DNA from: Vibrio cyclitrophicus
GTDB lineage: Bacteria; Pseudomonadota; Gammaproteobacteria; Enterobacterales; Vibrionaceae
DNA length: 64,000 nucleotides
NCBI GenBank assembly: GCA_023206055.1
Contig: CP065367.1
Location: 1,853,637 to 1,917,636 of the forward strand
Direction: 5' to 3'
Part shown: positions 61,666-64,000 of the stretch, in pieces
How the letters are laid out: each line of letters starts with the position of its first letter
Numbering within the stretch: position 1 is the first letter of the stretch
Notes under the pieces: generated by a model
What the model was told of the DNA's origin: nothing
Database searches by the model: none
Seen by the model: only the letters and a program-made list of their open reading frames with translations
Made by a program: the position numbers and the translations under genes

Positions 61666-63007
61666 AGTCATTACTGCGAAACTTCGTTCGGTTTCGATGT
61701 TTGCTCGTTTGTACCTTGGGATTGTGACTGGAATGTCGGCAACGATATTTTTGTTTTTGAACCTCGGTGAAGGACACATGCGAAGAACCGAGATTGAAAC
61801 CTTCCTTAATGATGGCATTTACTTTGCGGAGCAGTATGTTCGTCAACACAACCGGGTAGATTCACTCTATAAAGAACTCGATAGAACAGGCTACCAACAA
61901 TTTTATATCTTCAATTTACGCCTGTTGGAGAATTGGTCGGGCGAGGCGCCTTGCCAACAATGTGAGTTATATACAACCTTAAACGGTGTGCCGATATATC
62001 TAAGTGATGACAACCTCTATTCGGCAGTATTTCAGCTACCGAACTCTAAATTTAGTTTTGGGTTCAGTGAGGTAGGGGACTTTTTCTCTCCTGACATTGA
62101 ATGGTATGAGGATTCAGAGCGCCACTTTTTGTTAGGGTTGTTGTTGGCTGTTATTGTGGCGATTGGAGCAAGTGTTTACTTACCGGTGAGGCGTTTTCAA
62201 GAAAGAATAGAGTTGCTCGTCGAGAAGCAGAAGCAGTTTGGTAAGGGTAAGCTCAGTACTCGATCTGACATGGACGACATCCATCCTGTTTCTGATTTGG
62301 CCAGCAGTTTTAACTTCATGGCTGAAGAGATTGAAAGCAAAGTAAAACAGAGTCATATCTTTGCTCAAGCTATCCCTCATGAAGTACGAACTCCGTTAAG
62401 TCGTATTCAGCTGGCGACCGATATCTTAAGAAGGGGAGCACCCGATAATCATCAGGTCCTTTTCGATGATATTGATACCTACATTGAGGATATCAACGAG
62501 CTCACGTCAGAAATCATTATGTTGTCGAAGTTGAATGTTATGGATAACTCTTTCTTTGAACTCGTTAAAGTGACCTCTGATCTTCGTGAGTATTGCCTAG
62601 ACCGAATTCGTTACTCGAAACTAGACAATGCCACCTTTGAATCAAAGGTACAGCTAGAGTGCAAGATTAAGTGTGATTGCTCAATGGCGCGCTTGGTGTT
62701 CGATAACGTTCTCAAAAATGCTGGCAATTACACGAAAGATCAAGTGTGGATGACGCTGGATGAGAACTCTGAAAACTGGCTGGTGGTGATTGAAGATAAT
62801 GGTTCTGGAATACCAGAGAATAAGCGTGATGAGGTATTCCTTCCGTTCTCTCGACTAGATTCAAGCAGAACGTCAACCACAGGCGGCTTGGGGTTAGGCC
62901 TTGCGATTGCTCTATCGGCGGCTAAAAAGCTCTCTTGGGACATCAAAATCGACGACAGCAACCATGGTGGTGCCAAGTTCAGTATCGTGATTCCTAAGAC
63001 CGTATAA
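61658..63007 (+). CDS. Membrane histidine kinase, RstB-like
   Basis: 449 residues from a TTG start with AAGGGG ten bases upstream (ATG at 61697 is the alternative). Membrane segments about 14-36 and 158-178 flank a periplasmic domain with C99-Q-Q-C102. HAMP about 178-232, HisKA with H241 in IPHEVRTPLSRIQLATD, HATPase with N (NVLKNAGNY), DNGSGIP and GGLGLGLAIA. It overlaps the response regulator gene and very likely partners it. Confidence 0.9.
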   Translation: MRKVITAKLRSVSMFARLYLGIVTGMSATIFLFLNLGEGHMRRTEIETFLNDGIYFAEQYVRQHNRVDSLYKELDRTGYQQFYIFNLRLLENWSGEAPCQQCELYTTLNGVPIYLSDDNLYSAVFQLPNSKFSFGFSEVGDFFSPDIEWYEDSERHFLLGLLLAVIVAIGASVYLPVRRFQERIELLVEKQKQFGKGKLSTRSDMDDIHPVSDLASSFNFMAEEIESKVKQSHIFAQAIPHEVRTPLSRIQLATDILRRGAPDNHQVLFDDIDTYIEDINELTSEIIMLSKLNVMDNSFFELVKVTSDLREYCLDRIRYSKLDNATFESKVQLECKIKCDCSMARLVFDNVLKNAGNYTKDQVWMTLDENSENWLVVIEDNGSGIPENKRDEVFLPFSRLDSSRTSTTGGLGLGLAIALSAAKKLSWDIKIDDSNHGGAKFSIVIPKTV

Positions 63008-63082
63008 CTGGGCGCTTTAAGAGTTGCTTACGTTCTAGGTTCCAGATTCTAAGCCCTATGCTCTAGGTTTAGGTTCGTAAAA

Positions 63083-63115
63083 TAACAAGCCACGGTCGAA
63101 TGCCGTGGCTTGTTA
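63083..63115. terminator. Hairpin between the histidine kinase and the GNAT gene
   Basis: A 13-bp perfect stem TAACAAGCCACGG / CCGTGGCTTGTTA with a 7-base loop, between convergent genes. It lacks a clear T-run, so its terminator role is probable rather than certain. Confidence 0.6.
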
Positions 63116-63156
63116 GTATGCTGATTTACCAAGAAGTGAGCGCTTAGGACGTAATG

Positions 63157-63687
63157 CTAAGAGCGGTGAAGCCCGTAAATTGCATGATCAACGATACGGC
63201 CATTCAAGTTCTCGTTACGCGTGATGATACCTTCTAACGTGAAATGTAAGCGCTCACATACCTTGCGACTGCTCTGGTTGCCTGTAGCGGCTGATATCTC
63301 GACCTTTTCCATATCTAACTCATTGAAAGCAATATCAATCAGCTTTGCGACGACGCGAGTAACAATCCCCTTTCCTTGATACGTTTCAGACAGCCAATAG
63401 CCTATCGTGACTTTCTGCTTATTGTGGTCAATGGTGTTGAAGCTACAGTTACCGACGATATTATCTTTATACACAATCGCACAGGTCATGCTTTGGCCTT
63501 CTGCGTAATCGTGCAGCGAGCGTTGGATGAAGATCCTAAAATCCTGCTCGGTTTTGCAATGCGGTGGCCACACAAGCCATTGGCTTAGGTATTCATTCTG
63601 GCTTTGTGAGATCTCTGCGTAATGAGCAGCGAAACCCTCTTCAACCAATGCGATGGATAATTCGTCATCAATAACTGTTTTAAACAT
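63157..63687 (-). CDS. GNAT acetyltransferase, RimJ/RimL type
   Basis: 176 residues. Motif A VTIGYWLSETYQGKGIVTRVVAKLIDIAF (about residues 91-118) has the Q-x-x-G-x-G/A CoA loop, followed by KVEISAATGNQSSRKVCERLHFTLEG. It belongs to the ribosomal-protein alanine acetyltransferase-like group; its acceptor is unknown. Single gene on the - strand. Confidence 0.9.
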   Translation of the reverse strand: MFKTVIDDELSIALVEEGFAAHYAEISQSQNEYLSQWLVWPPHCKTEQDFRIFIQRSLHDYAEGQSMTCAIVYKDNIVGNCSFNTIDHNKQKVTIGYWLSETYQGKGIVTRVVAKLIDIAFNELDMEKVEISAATGNQSSRKVCERLHFTLEGIITRNENLNGRIVDHAIYGLHRS

Positions 63688-63777
63688 GTCTTTCCTTTTC
63701 TTATAGCTGCTGATTTTAGTGAATCTTAGTCGGCAGGATATAATGCCGCATGATTTTTAATATGCAACCACCTGTAG

Positions 63778-63814
63778 CACGAAATTTTCGTGATACGTTA
63801 GATCTATCACGAAA
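63778..63814. promoter_or_regulatory. Triple CACGAAA operator array
   Basis: A perfect 15-bp palindrome CACGAAA-T-TTTCGTG (63778-63792) is followed by another inverted copy. TTTCGTGATA (63786-63795) and TATCACGAAA (63805-63814) are exact inverted repeats 9 bp apart. Three half-sites of the same sequence lie about 100-140 bases upstream of the last gene. Confidence 0.65.
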
Positions 63815-63914
63815 CTCATTAAACCTTACAATAGTTGTGTATATAATCATTAAGTATGCATTAGTATTGGCGGCCTAAATATATAAGAACTATAAAAAAA
63901 TCTAGGCTTAATTA

Positions 63915-64000
63915 ATGAATCAACATTGCCAGGACGTGACCGTAGACCTAAGGAAGGCTCTATTTGGTATTGCTAAGGCGCTTGATAACGTCGGTTTCGA
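63915..64000 (+). CDS. Start of a probable HD-GYP/HD-domain signalling protein (3' end outside the window)
   Basis: The ATG at 63915 opens a frame that stays open to the window end (28 full codons). The product starts MNQHCQDVTVDLRKALFG and continues IAKALDNVGF. A DLR-x-A-L...AKALD-x-VG opening is typical of Vibrio HD-GYP-type proteins, as I recall. Only the first codons are present, so the family is tentative. The triple operator array precedes it. Confidence 0.5.
   Translation, partial: MNQHCQDVTVDLRKALFGIAKALDNVGF

Noticed and set aside
1..64000. CRISPR arrays, tRNA or rRNA genes, prophage or integron structures
   Set aside because: I found no spaced direct repeats of CRISPR type, no tRNA-like cloverleaf and no phage or integrase genes. 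The only complete mobile element seen is the IS4-family copy.

Overview
The window looks like a chromosomal segment of a Vibrio species (Vibrionaceae, possibly near the Splendidus clade). This rests on gene content, moderate G+C, a short inverted-repeat element of a type common between Vibrio genes, a ToxR-like membrane regulator, an MSHA-like pilin and several c-di-GMP enzymes. No search could be run, so the species is an inference.

Layout. 1-10.3 kb: a C-P lyase (phosphonate) operon on the + strand, phnD(partial)-E-F-G-H-I-J-K-L-M-N-P plus a hexapeptide-repeat acyltransferase, mostly with overlapping or abutting genes and a terminator at the end. 10.4-16.5 kb: a MATE exporter, an orphan protein that looks like a RelA/SpoT-type nucleotidyltransferase, and an AraC regulator divergent from a secreted serine hydrolase and a small outer-membrane-type protein. 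16.56-17.99 kb: a complete IS4-family element of 1426 bp with a 13-bp target duplication, inserted into the hairpin of a terminator. 18-22.6 kb: ppsA divergent from its regulator ppsR, then grxB and an unlisted 53-codon gene. 22.7-26 kb: a Gfo/Idh/MocA oxidoreductase, a GNAT, an L,D-transpeptidase and a TSUP transporter. 26.2-31.6 kb: the glycerol-3-phosphate uptake operon ugpBAECQ on the - strand. With phn this makes two phosphorus-scavenging systems. 31.9-35.2 kb: a 2OG-Fe(II) oxygenase, a metallo-beta-lactamase-fold hydrolase, and rimK with a retropepsin-like partner.

35.3-37.5 kb: sgrR, with a divergent transcript candidate that encodes a 32-residue SgrT-like peptide and ends in a strong stem-loop, so a possible SgrS-type RNA. 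37.7-47.1 kb: a RomA/NAPE-PLD-like hydrolase, a MarR regulator with twin operators and two divergent small genes, a hydratase, an NhaC antiporter, an AraC/MFS pair, a Bcr/CflA exporter and a small Cys-rich protein. 47.2-51.2 kb: a long RluA-type pseudouridine synthase, a Nudix hydrolase, a stand-alone RibD deaminase domain, a nucleotidyltransferase and an ABM monooxygenase. 51.6-52.1 kb: a second possible dual-function RNA with a 27-residue peptide followed by C-rich stretches (compare VcdRP of V. cholerae). 52.1-54.3 kb: a GntR/ABC operon with a palindromic operator.

54.4-64 kb: a signalling region with a winged-helix/CSS-like/EAL fusion, an orphan type IV pilin, a GGDEF-EAL protein, a secreted unknown, an RstAB-like two-component system, a GNAT, and the first codons of a probable HD-domain protein. 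A shared GTAAG-N5-GTAAG repeat lies upstream of both the pilin gene and the response-regulator gene.

The best candidates for something undescribed are the two small-protein RNA loci (35.35-35.63 kb and 51.6-52.08 kb), the orphan RelA/SpoT-like protein, and the DNA-binding/EAL fusion.
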